A stretch of DNA of 64,000 bases from Gnetum montanum (lineage: Eukaryota; Streptophyta; Gnetopsida; Gnetales; Gnetaceae): positions 883 to 64,882 of the forward strand of contig MNCI01013764.1 in assembly GCA_015680685.1 (NCBI GenBank). The letters are read 5' to 3'. Positions 1-11,034 of the stretch are shown here, piece by piece (the stretch's first letter is position 1; the number at the start of each line of letters is the position of its first letter). The position numbers were made by a program, and so were the translations under genes. The notes under the pieces were generated by a model. The model was not told where the DNA came from. It saw only the letters and a program-made list of their open reading frames with translations, and made no database searches.

Positions 1-202
1 GGCGTAGACCACTACCGGATATTTCTAAATCACACTCAGAATAATGCATTTCTTTCCAAGACGCGACTAACTGTAAACACGATTTATCATATATTTCTGT
101 TCGCTTAGGAACAGGTAAAGGACTACTACCCTTAGATGTAGAACAATATTCAGAAATTCGGGTGAAGTAAGCATTACCCGTCATTTGCGATGCATCTGCC
201 AT
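1..202 (-). CDS. Unidentified open frame running off the left edge
   Basis: Reading the minus strand from an ATG at 200-202, the frame stays open for 67 codons to the window edge, beginning MADASQMTGNAYFTR and continuing through a Ser/Pro/Lys-rich stretch to SWKEMHYSECDLEISGSGLR. I do not recognise the family. Codon usage and base composition are clearly less AT-rich than the DNA that follows, and the upstream 203-420 stretch is GC-rich like a 5' leader. It could be the first exon of a host gene, or the start of a retroelement gag whose body lies left of the window. No primer-binding site or LTR end is obvious upstream. The start is simply the first ATG; the C-terminal part is missing. Confidence 0.4.
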   Translation of the reverse strand, partial: MADASQMTGNAYFTRISEYCSTSKGSSPLPVPKRTEIYDKSCLQLVASWKEMHYSECDLEISGSGLR

Positions 203-2548
203 TGCTGCGGATGTGTTGCGAGGAACGTGGTTGGGGACTGCCTCACGGCGCGGCTGACTCTAACGCCTGACCTCGGCTAAGCGATGCGCGACTTACTTTC
301 GGCGATCTGTCCGTGCTGTCTCCACGTATCGGTCCTTCAACACCAGATGAACAGCAATCTACAAACACGAATAACATGGATTGGAGGTACATGGAGTAGG
401 GAAGAAGCCTTTAAGTACCACACACTTCCTTAACTCAAAGCATTCTTGGCCTCTTAGCTTAGCTCTTGGGTTAGAGGGCTACTGGGTTAGAGGAGTGAGG
501 AGCTTACTAGTCTAGGTAGCATATTGAAAGACTTGAGTAACAAAGCTAGCAACATTCTGGGTGAGTAATCTTGGCCCCCTTTTCACGGTTCTTTTAGTTT
601 ACCAAATTTTGCATAGATGAGGGTGGGGTTTTGTTTTAATTGATGGAAAATATTTTAGATATAGCATATTTTGGATGGTATTTCTACCATGTTTTTAATT
701 TTAATTTTAATTTCTAGATTTGTTAATTGTTCTTGATTTAAATTAATTTCTATGAACTTTGTGCTTTGATGATTTATGAAGATTCACATAGGGCTTGGTA
801 AAATGTCCATATCTCTCTATGTATTTATAATTTGGTTGTGATATATCTATTGTTGGATTCTTTAAGAAATTATCTACAATGGTTATGAAGGAATTATATA
901 GTAATTCATTATAGATAAGGTGCTACATGTTATTTTTCAACACTTTCCAAAATTACAACAATTTCATAATGTCTAAAGTTAAGGATATATCTCCATTTTG
1001 ATTATGTATATGATTTAAAAATTTTAATATGATATTTAAACATATATACCATCTAGATCCAAGTGGAAGCACCGGAAATTAGCATGCGTAGTTAGAGTTA
1101 TGGTTCCATCTTTGGGGGTTATCTGAAATTACATAGAAATCTTATACAAATATTCATCTGCTAATATATTCATATTTGTAACTTGGTTTCTAATGAAATT
1201 TATATGATACTTATATGTTGATGTTCTATTTCCAAAAAAAGTGGAAGGAGTTAAATAGATGATCATTTGATAGGGTTATATGATATTTACTATCAGTCAC
1301 TCATTTGTCTATATTTCTGATTGCCTATGTTGGACTAATATCTATTGTTGTGGATCTATAAGTATTTAAATATTTTTACCATAACTATAGGCATCATATT
1401 TTATATAAATCATTAATTATGATTAAATTCATAGGGATGTGTGACTTATGAAAGTTTCATTTATGATTGTTCAATTTTCCTATTATCTAGGTAAATTATA
1501 GCTTTGAGATGTTGCATTTTAGTGAGGTTGCTGGGATATGTGCATCATTTTCTAATTTTGATCCTTTCCATTGCTATATCTCTTTTGAAGTTTTTTTTTG
1601 ATATTACCCATTGAAATTTGTTGAAATGATATGATGTTTAATTAATCATAAATCTTTGGACACTTGGGACTTATATTTTTTTGACTTTAGTCTTGTGATT
1701 GGGTGTTGAAATTTTGAAGGATTTGGATCTATTGAATTGGATTTTGTTGGATTCTTAGACCATTGGATTTGTTGGGACACGCTAGATTTTTTATCTTGGA
1801 ATTGTTGCAGAACAAGTCAAATTTTGGGATTTTGGATCACATGTTTTTGTTGGCTTATATAAAAATGATGTTGAGTCCCTTCACCATCAATGTTAGTTTG
1901 TCATCTTTTTATGATTGTGATATGGATGGATGATGCCATGGGTTGATTGTTTGATATGTGTTTGAATGATGGATTTAGCACCAAATTGTGTTTGTTTGGA
2001 GATGAAGCTCCATGAAATTAATTTTTTATGATTGAACCCCATTATTAGTGCACCAGTGTGGCTCTTGTTGCAAGCCCCATCTAGCAAGAAAGGGTGATCC
2101 ATGGCTCATTAGTCTTGTCTGGTTGGTTTCTCTGGAACAATAGAGATGGGTATTCATAGGAATACCTATAGCACCCTTTTAGAACCTTTGTAGGGATCCA
2201 CAATGACCACCTTGATTCATTGAGACTAGTAATAAATCCATGTGCATGGTAATTTGATATTTTGTTGAAAACATTAATTTGGAACTAGAAAGTATTCATG
2301 AAAACTTAATACATATTGAAACCAAGTGCAATACATGTTAGCATTCCTATTTTCTTGGTTGATGGGTGGAGTGGATGGATGCTGGTTTTGGACCATTGCA
2401 ATGGCCAAATGCAATGGATGTATGATTTTGAACCATTGTGATGGTCAAATGGATGGACCCCATACTTGTTGAATAATTGTTTGGCATTGGATTTTTGGCA
2501 TGTTTGTTGATTTTTAGCTTCATGTTGATGGATGATCTTGGATGTTTA
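203..2548. other. Region without recognisable genes left of G1
   Basis: Positions 203-420 are unusually GC-rich for the window and may be the leader of the minus-strand frame at the edge. From about 540 onward the DNA is AT-rich with no supported coding frame. Around 2390-2460 a short direct repeat built on an ACCATTG..ATGG..CAAATG pattern occurs twice. The segment 2485-2550 has a diverged copy at 19815-19880, on the other side of G1. Confidence 0.6.
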
Positions 2549-2553
2549 TGGTG

Positions 2554-3566
2554 TGATGTAGGAACACCTCTTCTAATTCTCTTGTGCTTGTCCTACAATT
2601 TGTTTTCATAGGTTTCATGCTTGGAGAAGTCCTAAACATGTGTGTCTAGTTTTATGTATGTTTTTGTGTTGGATTTTGATGATGAAGATTCTTGGATGTT
2701 TTGGCATGTTTATAGGTACTTTTTACTTATTTTTATGAGTTTAGGAGGTTCTAGGATCTATGGGGACTTTTTGAAAGACATCTAAAGGCTCCATGCATCA
2801 AAAAAAAGCATTTTTATTTTTGGAACCTTTAGGATAGACACCTCCTCAAAAATAAAGACATCTTCCCAGATACATCTCCCCTAAAGTATAGACATCTTCA
2901 TTCTAGAGAAGGAAACTCCCAAAAAAAGTAGATATCTCTCCCAAGAACAGAGCCCTCATAGGAAACATCTACATGATACAAGACATGTATATGTCAATGA
3001 AGAAGAAAATCTCTGATGTAGCATATCAATTGGGAAACATCCAAAATACTCTAGATCCATGTGCGAAACATCTAGGAAGGCAAATAGAAATCTTCCTAGG
3101 GTTTTTGATATTTTTAATTATGTATGCCTTCATTCATTAGAAGGGATAGGATAGTTAGTATGCAAGAAGAACTAAGAAAGAGAGATTGGATGAGCACATT
3201 GGGTGAGTGTAATAGGTGATTATAGCTCTAATATCAGCTTGTGGCATGTTGATCTATTTGTTCTATTCTCTTCTATCTCACTTGTGAGTTGATATCTCAA
3301 TCTCAAGTTGTGGGAGAGATTTCTATTGGTTGTGTCTTGCATTGAGAACAACCATTATGTGATTGTAGAGCCTCATGCTTTGTAATTTCATTAGAGTGTG
3401 ATAAGTTTATGGATGCTTGTGGGTTGTATAAACCCTATTATAATCTTTGAATAATTTAATTGAAGATGGCTAGTTTTCATATTTTTCTAGAAAATAAAAT
3501 TGTCTTTGCATAATATCTAGATTTAATGCATTGAAGATGATTTAATTGTGGAGTGAGCCTACTCCA
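2554..3566 (+). repeat. 5' LTR of G1
   Basis: It begins TGATGTAGGAACACC and ends GCCTACTCCA, and it aligns along its length with 18767-19775. Shared stretches include the CACCTC start, the TTGATGATGAAGATTCTTGG block, the GAGACATCTA-type block, and the final TTAATTGTGGAGTGA. It is preceded by the TSD TGGTG. Starting at 2554 rather than at the TGTAGG of 2557 is what makes the TSD match. Confidence 0.87.
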
Positions 3567-3634
3567 ACGTTATTACTATTAAGGCCTAGTTTTATTGTTG
3601 CTTGGATTTTGTTTCAGGATTTTGTCAATTTCAG

Positions 3635-4204
3635 ATGGCATCCCAAGAAGAAATAGGTGCAACCTATGAATCATGACATGGAGAGCATGAAGTCAACCTT
3701 CTAGATAATGGTTGTTTGATTGGATGAAATAAATGTGGAGGTGGATAGACAAGCTATTACTGTCATATTTTGACATGTGAAGTTGAAGAGCATGTATGTT
3801 CAAATGAAGAAGTTTCATAGCTAAGTGGAGATGGAGTCGATGAAGAGGAAGGTTAATCCAACTATGGTAGTATAGGAGATCATCAGCCAAGGATTCCAAT
3901 GGGAGGGAATCCTATTTCTTAATTAATAACTCCAAGGGATTCAATAGTGTTCAATACTTCTTCAAGAAATCTTGATGATGAAGATGAGGCAAGGCTTGCT
4001 AGAGCATTCAGAAATGCTTCAAGACTTGTATATGTAGAGTTGAATACTTTCACTGGTGTAGATGGCACCAATGCTTTTGCAAGTTGGCTAAAGATACTTG
4101 AGAAGCATTTTTTATTGGAAGAGGTACCAAATAACTGGAGGGTGCCTATTGCTAAACCTAGATTAAAAGGTATGACTTTTACTTGGTGGGAAAAGGACTC
4201 CTAG
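3635..4204 (+). pseudogene. G1 gag, N-terminal part
   Basis: Translation from the ATG at 3635 begins MASQEEIGATYES and is soon broken by stops. The best preserved piece (3947-4204) contains FTGVDGTNAFASWL and ends RLKGMTFTWWEKDS, the Retrotrans_gag core in which an L-K-G...A-x-x-W-W motif is typical. Immediately afterwards the TSD GTTAT and the LTR of A1 interrupt the frame. The same domain resumes at 15069. Gag would form the capsid-like shell of the element; this copy is non-functional. Confidence 0.8.
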
Positions 4205-4209
4205 GTTAT

Positions 4210-5012
4210 TGATGAGTGGCGAGGTACCCCTACACTCAACCATACGAATACGAGCAGTACACGTGCAATCCAGTCGAACTCTACAAACTAAGTGCCAACA
4301 CGCCTTATGGAATACTTAAGGTTAATCGTTCATTATCTTCCCAAACTTACTTGTATTTGTCACGATGTATGGTTAAGTAAGTCTGAGGTATGTGATTTTT
4401 ATAGCTTTTATGTTTTATCACCTATGCTAATGAGGTAAAGGGTTGAAGAGACTAATTAAATAACTTTAACTAACTAACTAAGCCTTAATTAACCTAGCAT
4501 TAGTATCCATTCCCACTTACCGTTCACACCCTGAACAAATGCAACCTTGGTTACCAAACGCTAGTCATTGCTGGGAACACGAAGCATAACACACGTGCTC
4601 GAAGTAGTCATACTAAATGCACTTAACTAGGAGAGAAGGGTTGAGGGAGATTTAACTGACTAATAAAGCATTTAAATGATAAAAAATAAATAACAATAAA
4701 TAAATTCCTATTTAGCCTATTTAGCTTAGTCCATGCACTGCAAGGTTTATCCAACAATTCATCTTTATTGCCATACACAAACATGTGTTCAGGTACAATA
4801 TTTGCTCAAATAAATATCCTTTCACTTTGGAGCTCCTACTACGAGCACATGGAAATTATTCTATCTCTAGAGGGATCAAACTACTAAAGTTTTGCTATAA
4901 TCTAGGCTTAGAATGAGAAACAAGAGAGAGCTGCCTCTTATTTATAGACTTGATGCCGCACTACGATATCATGTACATGATATCATGGTCCATGCAATAT
5001 CGCGTTCCATCA
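4210..5012 (-). repeat. 3' LTR of A1 (left copy)
   Basis: It matches 14234-15063 nearly throughout. Shared landmarks are TGATGAGTGG at the left end, a CTACAAACTAAGTGCC block, TAACTAACTAACTAAGCC, and the palindromic CGATATCATG boxes next to the right end. Read on the minus strand it starts TGATGGAACGCGATATTGC, followed by palindromes and a TATAAATA box at about 4950. The flanking 5013-5021 sequence reads ATGGGGATA on the minus strand, a polypurine-tract remnant. Confidence 0.87.
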
Positions 5013-6684
5013 TATCCCCATGACTAAATAAAAACTCATCCTCAATTTTCTTAAAAAATATTAGGATGGTATGGGATTATTGACTCAAATGGAACTAATG
5101 ATGAATGGGATGACATGTGAATGGATCATCATTACAAGACATGACAAAACTGGTATTCATGACAACAAGAGTGAACACCTTATACATTTGACATCAAGCC
5201 TTATTTGGTAGTTGAGAAAGAGAGAGAGAGAAAGAAGTTTTGTTGTTGCCAATGCCAAGATTGTGCCTTTCGTTGTCTATCCATAAGCACACCATCCATC
5301 TTGTTCTTTGCATAGCAGCTTTAGCACCAATCCATTCCATGTGTTTCCTTTAGATCCAATCCATTATTGTATGATTGCCATATGCACACACAACATAGTC
5401 TTTATATTAGAAAGGGTAAATGAATCACAATGCAGTTGATACCTTTCTTCAGTGAAAGGTCCATTGGCTGAGTTGTGGTATGACTGATATGAATCTGGAG
5501 ATATCATAGTGGTGACTATCGAAGGTGTAGGGGGTTAGGAGAAAATCGAAAGAATTTGAGTCCAGACCCCCATGATTAAGAGCAAACCTTCGATAGTGAT
5601 AGAATGGAGAAAGAAGAATAAGAAAGAGGAAGAAAAAGAGACAACTATAACATCAATGAAATGGATGTCAAGATGGAAATGAACAAAATAGAGTAGATTG
5701 TAAAAATGTTAAGGGAAAGAATTTAATTGGTGCACCAAATAGGAATGTCAGTGGGTCCTCCCCAAAGCAAGCTCATGCCCTTAATGCCCTAACAAACCCA
5801 CATTCAAAGAGTCTGTAGGCTTTGGGAATGTCATTTGAAAAAAGATTTAAAGTCTTAACTGCAAGAATTTACAGAAATGAAAATAATGCATCAACTAAAA
5901 TATACACTAATGATACAACTGACAATGAGGTGAACAATGGAGAGAAGTATGGAGAGAAGAGAATGGAATGGAATCCCAAGAACAAGGTGGTGTATAGCGC
6001 CTTGTGTATTTCATGGTTAATGTGACTTAGCAAATCCCATTCCAAGTCTAGCCTCAAAAAACCACATCCAATGACTTCGCATTAATCCATTTGGCCAATC
6101 CATCCTCTTGAAGTAACAAGAATGCCTTCACCCAAGAGCCACCACCATTCGGACGGAACGAAGGAGGAGAGAATAGGAAGCAAAAAGGGCTTTTGTTAGA
6201 GGGAAAATTTTTATTTTAGTTCCATAATCAGTGCTTGTAGCCCAAATGATTATTTTATCTAAGGGGTGTGCTTTGAATTCTCATAGTTTTTTTTCGTTGT
6301 TTTATATGTTTATGCATACGTGAGAACCACACCATGAAAAGACTTTGTTATTTTTATTTGCTTAACTTCCCGATAATTAAGTAATGTTGAAACAGTAAGA
6401 AAAATCAAGAAGAAAACATCCAAGCACCCAAGAGAATGGCCAACAAAAATTCATCAAGTTCCCTTGAAGTCACACCCTTTTCAATCCTTGAGTCCTTCCT
6501 TAGTTTGAGAAATACCCAATCACCGATTCATTTATAGTTCTTATTTAGAAAGCAACTATACATTTCCAAGCCAAGAGAGACCATAGGAATTTTTGGATGT
6601 ATGAATGAAGTGAACTCATTACCTGCCATATCAAAAGAACCATACCTTAGTATCAACATCGTAACTTGAAGGTAAAAACCAAAC
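5013..6684. other. 3' non-coding region of A1
   Basis: AT-rich, with stops in all frames. It is similar to the region next to the left LTR of A2 (34276-36100): the ACTAAATAAAAACTCATCC start, the GCAAGCTCATGCCCTTAATG-type stretch near 5770, and one unit near 6250-6350 of the block that is repeated four times in A2 at 35481-35815. A GA-rich microsatellite lies near 5217-5236. No gene is supported; short frames at 5822-6057 overlap on both strands and have no family signature. Confidence 0.65.
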
Positions 6685-7890
6685 TGTTGGTGACTATTTG
6701 GGACACAACTGCCAATGAGTGTCCTCGAATAGGATTTAGGTGCTTGCTGGTCTCTAGCAACACCAAGGCCCAGATACCTCCAAATAGATACATTAATTAA
6801 TGTGAGTATGTGTGTGTGTTGTTGCGTTGTGCAGTTGTGAAAAATAAAATGATTGTGTTGTGTGTAAACTACAAATGACTTATCTTAAAGATATTCAACC
6901 AGCTTTGCCAAGTATTGTGAGTTGTTGAGAGTCCCTATTTTGTTTAATTGCCTAGTCTATGCAGTCCTTATAATATCTACTTCTAACAAATAAATTTTTG
7001 CAAAAACATTTGGGCACAACTCTACGAATCTACTTCTAATTTTCCCCAGAAAAAGAGATAGTTCCACAAGAAAACTAGAAATAGAGCAAGATTCAATGGA
7101 AATAGACAAAAAAGAAAGCAGATTTGTGTAGACCTCAAATGTTTAAACAAGGTAAAATGACACGAGTAAACACTTCGCAATAAAGCTATCCCAAATTCAA
7201 TAACTATGAATTATTCAAACTCCCAAGGCTCAAATAAGCAATTTCTTCAAGAAAGTCCTACTATGTTACCAAAAAATTGTTGTGTAAACTATCATGTACG
7301 AGACTCCATTTTGGCTAGATAATGGATGTCAACAATTGCATTCAACAAAACCTTCAAAATACTTAACAATTTCTGATTGAAATACCATGAAGATTCACTT
7401 TAAAGATAAAAAGAAGCCACTCTGGTCCCATCAAAATTCCAAATATTTTTTGAATCCTCTTGGCTATTGAATCATTCAATGGCATGACTACAACTAGATG
7501 CTCTCTTACAACAATTCCAATAGCAGTTATTATATGTTGCACAATAATCAAATTCACTACTAAAATGCTCTTAAGGCTTTCAAACATAAGCACTTCTATG
7601 GAAAAATTTTAATAGAAATTTTCAATTATACAACAAGAACAATAAGAGCAATCTAAAAATCCCAAAATTACTTCCCAAGGATGATACTATCTAAACCACT
7701 AGCTAAACAATTTAAACAAAATAAAAATAAAACATAACTCATAGGACTATGACAAAGAGGCTGAAATCTTTTCTTTAGCAAGCCATCTTACAAGTAATCT
7801 TTCCCAATTTCTTGTTTACAATGCTCTTCTCAAGAGTGTGTCTCCAAGTGAGAGCCCCAGAGTGTTCTTCCCTTCCTACCCTTGAAGCCC

Positions 7891-7897
7891 TTTTATA
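7891..7897 (-). promoter_or_regulatory. TATA box of LTR B-a
   Basis: The minus strand reads CCCTATAAAAGGGCTTC here. The same position in the conserved tail of B-c is CCCTATAAAAAGGCTTC at 44578-44594, and in B-b it is decayed to CTGTAAAAAGGC at about 32471. Conservation among copies supports this as the LTR promoter that separates U3 from R. The HMGR fragment lies entirely upstream of it, in U3. Confidence 0.55.
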
Positions 7898-8159
7898 GGG
7901 TCTCATAGGTAGTTAGGTAAGTTACAAACATTTTGGGTGGCTATAACCACCATAGAGACAAAAAAGCTGTAGTTGACAAGTGTCCTATTTAGTTTCCAAG
8001 TGTCTTCATTCAATTGCCAAGTGGTCACCATGGAGACAAAAAGGCTATGGTTGACAAGTGGCTTTGGTGGTGGTTATAACCACCATTTCAATTGACAAGT
8101 GTTCAATTCACATGGGACTTTGAACAATTCTTGCACAAATTCCCTTTTTAAATCATAAA

Positions 8160-8985
8160 ATATTTTATTGTTATTTACATCATAGTAGTAGAGATAATAA
8201 TCATGGAGTTGATGCATACATGGATGGATTAATATATAAATATATATGTAAGTGTGAACAACCGAATGCATAAATGGAGTTGCGCTCTCACGTTTTCAAC
8301 ACAAAGCGAGTGTCATGTCATGTCATGTAGATAGTATATAATGTAATTATGGTTTAATCATGTAGATAGTATATAGTTTATAGTGTCAAAACATAGCATT
8401 TTTTTGCCATTATGTAGTCTGTGTAGTGGTCATCGTACTCCAGGTTCAGCATGAAGACATCATTGGTGAGTCCAGGTTCCTGCTTTTTCTTTTCTGCTAC
8501 TACAGTCTTTCCTTGGCAAAATTTTTGGTGGCCAGATCTCTTGCTGGTTCTAGATTTTAATCATTTTTGCAGCAAGGCCTGAGATGTCCTGATAACCCTT
8601 GATGGAAACTTCTTGAGCAAGAAATGGGGAATTCTCCGAAGAATGAGGCTCCATTATTATCGTAACTTGCTTCCTGCCACCACAGCGAGAAATTTTCTTC
8701 TATGGATTGTTGTTAGGAATACCATTTCATCCTTTGAACATTTTACCACTGCATTTGGTGGTGTTACCATGTATAGGCAATGCCCATTTGTGTTTCTTTG
8801 GTGTTTGCTGCGAATTGGCTTCACTTTTGGCCACTAGTTTTCTTGTTATTTGCAATGTGGCATGTACTGGCCGGGCTACATAGGAAATTAGTTTCCAAGA
8901 GGAAGGATATGCTGGTAGAGGATCTACCATTGCTGCATCCACAAGTGCCTTTCATGATTTATTTCAACTAGAACAAGTTTAACAA
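8160..8985. other. Unassigned part of the B-a variable segment
   Basis: This DNA lies between the conserved LTR tail and the end of recognisable HMGR homology. On the minus strand it carries two short frames: one around 8727-8942 containing ALVDAAMVDPLPAYPSSWKL just upstream and in frame, and one around 8560-8660 starting MEPHSSENSPFLAQEV. Neither matches HMGR or any family I recognise. Base composition (8480-8985) is less AT-rich than the flanks, as for captured genic DNA. It could be further exon or intron sequence of the donor locus, or a second captured fragment. Confidence 0.4.
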
Positions 8986-8989
8986 TGGT

Positions 8990-9645
8990 TACCAAAAATA
9001 TTTCGAGAATTACTACAATAGTTTTGGCATCCTCCAGAAATGGACACGTTGGTGTGCCATGGAAAAGACATAGGTTTGCAGAAAATCTAGGACTACCTGC
9101 GTGCCCTTGAAGATCGTGTTCATGCCCATGGCATCCCCTGTGGAATAGCAGAACCTCATGAACAGGTTTCTGCCTGCAATCGAGCATTGGATATTCCTCA
9201 GCCTCATGAACCGGCTCGTGCAGTTGAAGATCACAACAACATTCTCAGCATTTTGGGGATCCTCCAGATACAATTTGAGTTTAGCGATGTGTTTAGCAGA
9301 GGCAAATCTCACAGCAAGGGCTCTGGTCATGCTATCCTTGAGCACAACACTGGTGGCACCTCTAGACAGATGAATGGCCTTACCTCCTCTATTAGTAGAG
9401 GCAACAAGACGGCCCTCAGTGGTAGCCAAGGGAACCATATACTCAAATCCATCAAGCAGCAAAGGCCCTACAATTTCCACAGGAATCTGCACATATCCCA
9501 CTGGCATTTCATAGCATTGCCCCAGAATACTGTCACAATCGAACCCTTCAATAGGTAACCCTTCCAGAGATCTCTGGGTCACCATTCCATAACTTTGCGC
9601 TTCACAAACATGGCCCTCTTGTAGTCCACATTTTAGACCAGTTGA
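8990..9645 (-). pseudogene. HMGR: HMG-CoA reductase gene fragment (captured, broken)
   Basis: On the minus strand the main frame (9585 down to about 9050) carries unmistakable plant HMG-CoA reductase sequence. In order, it shows [19 protein letters not shown], the substrate motif [10 protein letters not shown] followed by [19 protein letters not shown] (usual form [13 protein letters not shown]), [12 protein letters not shown], the helix around [18 protein letters not shown], and the NADPH motif GDAMGMN followed by VLDFLQ. Upstream in another frame [12 protein letters not shown] (about 9595-9640) matches the linker DCKRAAFVRREA. Downstream in a third frame [12 protein letters not shown] (about 9000-9045) recalls VIGISGNFCS. 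The enzyme makes mevalonate in the ER-anchored isoprenoid pathway. The N-terminal membrane part and the C-terminal third are missing, and at least two frameshifts break what remains. The fragment lies inside the U3 of B-a and points the same way as that LTR. Confidence 0.9.
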
Positions 9646-9687
9646 TTTAGCAAATTTTCTTTGCCTCTGGTTCCAAGAGAGACTCTA

Positions 9688-9912
9688 CTAATGACTGTTG
9701 CCAATGGGAATTTTCAATGCTCTTGATGATTTTCTATGCATGTAAGCCCTGGTGATTGCAAATGATGAGGATTCTGATTTTCTAGCTTCATTAGCACCAG
9801 CAATTATTCTTCCTTTGTTTAGATTTGAAGGTTCTTCCATCACTTCCATATCATAGTCTTCGAACACTGTTGCAAGGCATGGCCACTCGTGTTTGTTAAA
9901 ATGCGGTTCCAA
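9688..9912 (-). other. Unidentified short frame beside the HMGR fragment
   Basis: A 74-codon minus-strand frame starting MEPHFNKHEWPCLATVFEDYD and ending RALKIPIGNSH, closed by two stops. It lies upstream of the HMGR homology within the same variable LTR segment. It does not resemble the membrane-anchor or linker region of plant HMGR that I would expect here. It could be part of a second captured gene. I cannot name it; two frames that both start MEPH occur in this LTR segment (the other near 8650), which may be coincidence. Confidence 0.3.
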
Positions 9913-9928
9913 TAGAAAAACTAGCTTC

Positions 9929-10022
9929 CTTTGTCTGCTGCTGCGGAGAGAATTTTGGTTTGGTGGAGTATTTTNTCTTTGTCTGCTGCTGCGGAGAGAA
10001 TTTTGGTTTGGTGGAGTATTTT
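9929..10022. repeat. 46-bp direct duplication around a single N
   Basis: The stretch starting CTTTGTCTGCTGCTGCGG at 9929-9974 is repeated without visible change at 9977-10022. The unresolved base N at 9975 lies between the copies. A perfect duplicate next to an N in otherwise decayed DNA suggests two contig ends that overlap but were joined without being merged. Confidence 0.75.
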
Positions 10023-10524
10023 ATTTTTATTTTTATTTTTAATTATACTCCACCATGTACAACAATGTTTAAAAAATATTTTTAAATAGAGGTGGATTCA
10101 AAAGAATTCAATCTGATACATAATAACCCATGTTATTGTAGTTGGCATATTTAATATCTTAAATTAACAAGAAATCCAGAAATGACAGAAAAAATTGAGC
10201 GATGCCAACCAAGATCATTGCTTTTACATATTTTAATGATCAACTTAATCAATCTAAAGTCCAACGTTTCCAAAAAAATACTACACAATCCACCTTTGTA
10301 GATACCATCTTTGCCCTTTGCTATTGCAAAGCTAATATCAAGCTACTACTTTCAAGCATCCAACTTCATTTCTACCTCATCTATTCATCCATAGAATGTC
10401 TTTGGACTTCATTTCTACCTAATGATGTTTCTATGTCCGTTTCTTATTTTTTTTCTTAAAACCTTTAATCAATTTTATCATGCTAACCTATTTCATGAAA
10501 TGGCCAAAATGTGCCAACACAAAC

Positions 10525-11030
10525 ATTAGCAACCAATTAGAAAAATAGTTCATACCATCATGAAGAACACTTATTGGGTGAAAAAATTACAAGATGGATA
10601 TCACACACACACATACAAAGAAATGAAAAAGTATAACGATGTTGTAAAAAAATAAGAAAAGTTAAAGAAATTTGTAAAACTAAAATGTGTAAAACAAAAA
10701 CGTGTAAAATAAAAACTTAAAAGAACTAATGACCCCGAATGATTAGCATAAGTGGCCATCTCCCCCATGATTGAATGGAAAGGGAGAGATCCGAAATAAT
10801 GAATGCCTATTTGAATTTCTTAGAAGTGTCCACTTCTCCCAATTGATGTTTTTAGGTTAAGGGGTGGAAGTTGGCAACACTCATATTCCAATGTATCTAT
10901 GCTTTCGTTATGGGTGTGAGTTGTTCCATGCATGTTGGTCGATTGCTCTTTCAATTAGCTATCAACCATAGGGTGTTCACTTGTTGTGTGATTGCTACAT
11001 ATAGGAACCTTTGTATCAGAGTTTATAGTG
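10525..11030. other. A1 non-coding DNA and pol-deletion junction
   Basis: The part 10600-10770 contains a short degenerate tandem repeat of an AATGTGTAAAACAAAAA type, followed by CATAAGTGGCCATCTCCCCC. Both have counterparts in A2 at 36310-36440. After about 10780 similarity to A2's integrase end stops, and by 11035 the sequence matches A2's protease region instead. The pol deletion junction must lie in this stretch. Confidence 0.6.
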
Positions 11031-11034
11031 CACA

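Larger units (their letters stand above)
6685..10519 (-). mobile_element. B-a: 3.8-kb solo LTR carrying an HMGR fragment
   Basis: This segment is flanked by an exact 5-bp TSD CAAAC (6680-6684 and 10520-10524) and has TG...CA ends. Read on the minus strand it starts TGTTGGCACATTTTGGCC and ends CACCAACA. About 1.5 kb (6685 to about 8160) matches the tail of B-c (44255-45867) and of B-b at good identity. This includes the TTTTATAGGG promoter box at about 7890 (minus-strand CCCTATAAAAGG) and a block near 7200-7600 with the reverse complement at 45060-45300. The head of about 30 bp also matches B-b and B-c. The segment between, about 8160-10485, is unlike either. There is no internal domain, so I read it as a solo LTR with an enlarged U3. 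Confidence 0.82.

Noticed and set aside
2557-2562. Start of the G1 5' LTR at TGTAGG
   Set aside because: With that start the flanking 5-mers TGTGA and TGGTG do not match; starting three bases earlier gives an exact TGGTG duplication.
5013-6684. Possible hidden RT or integrase of A1 in its left part
   Set aside because: All six frames were read for RT block 4/5, RNase H and integrase motifs; none appears, and the DNA matches the non-coding 3' region of A2.
9158-9558. Plus-strand open frames opposite the HMGR fragment (up to 123 codons)
   Set aside because: They are antisense shadows of the HMGR coding strand, which has clear family motifs.
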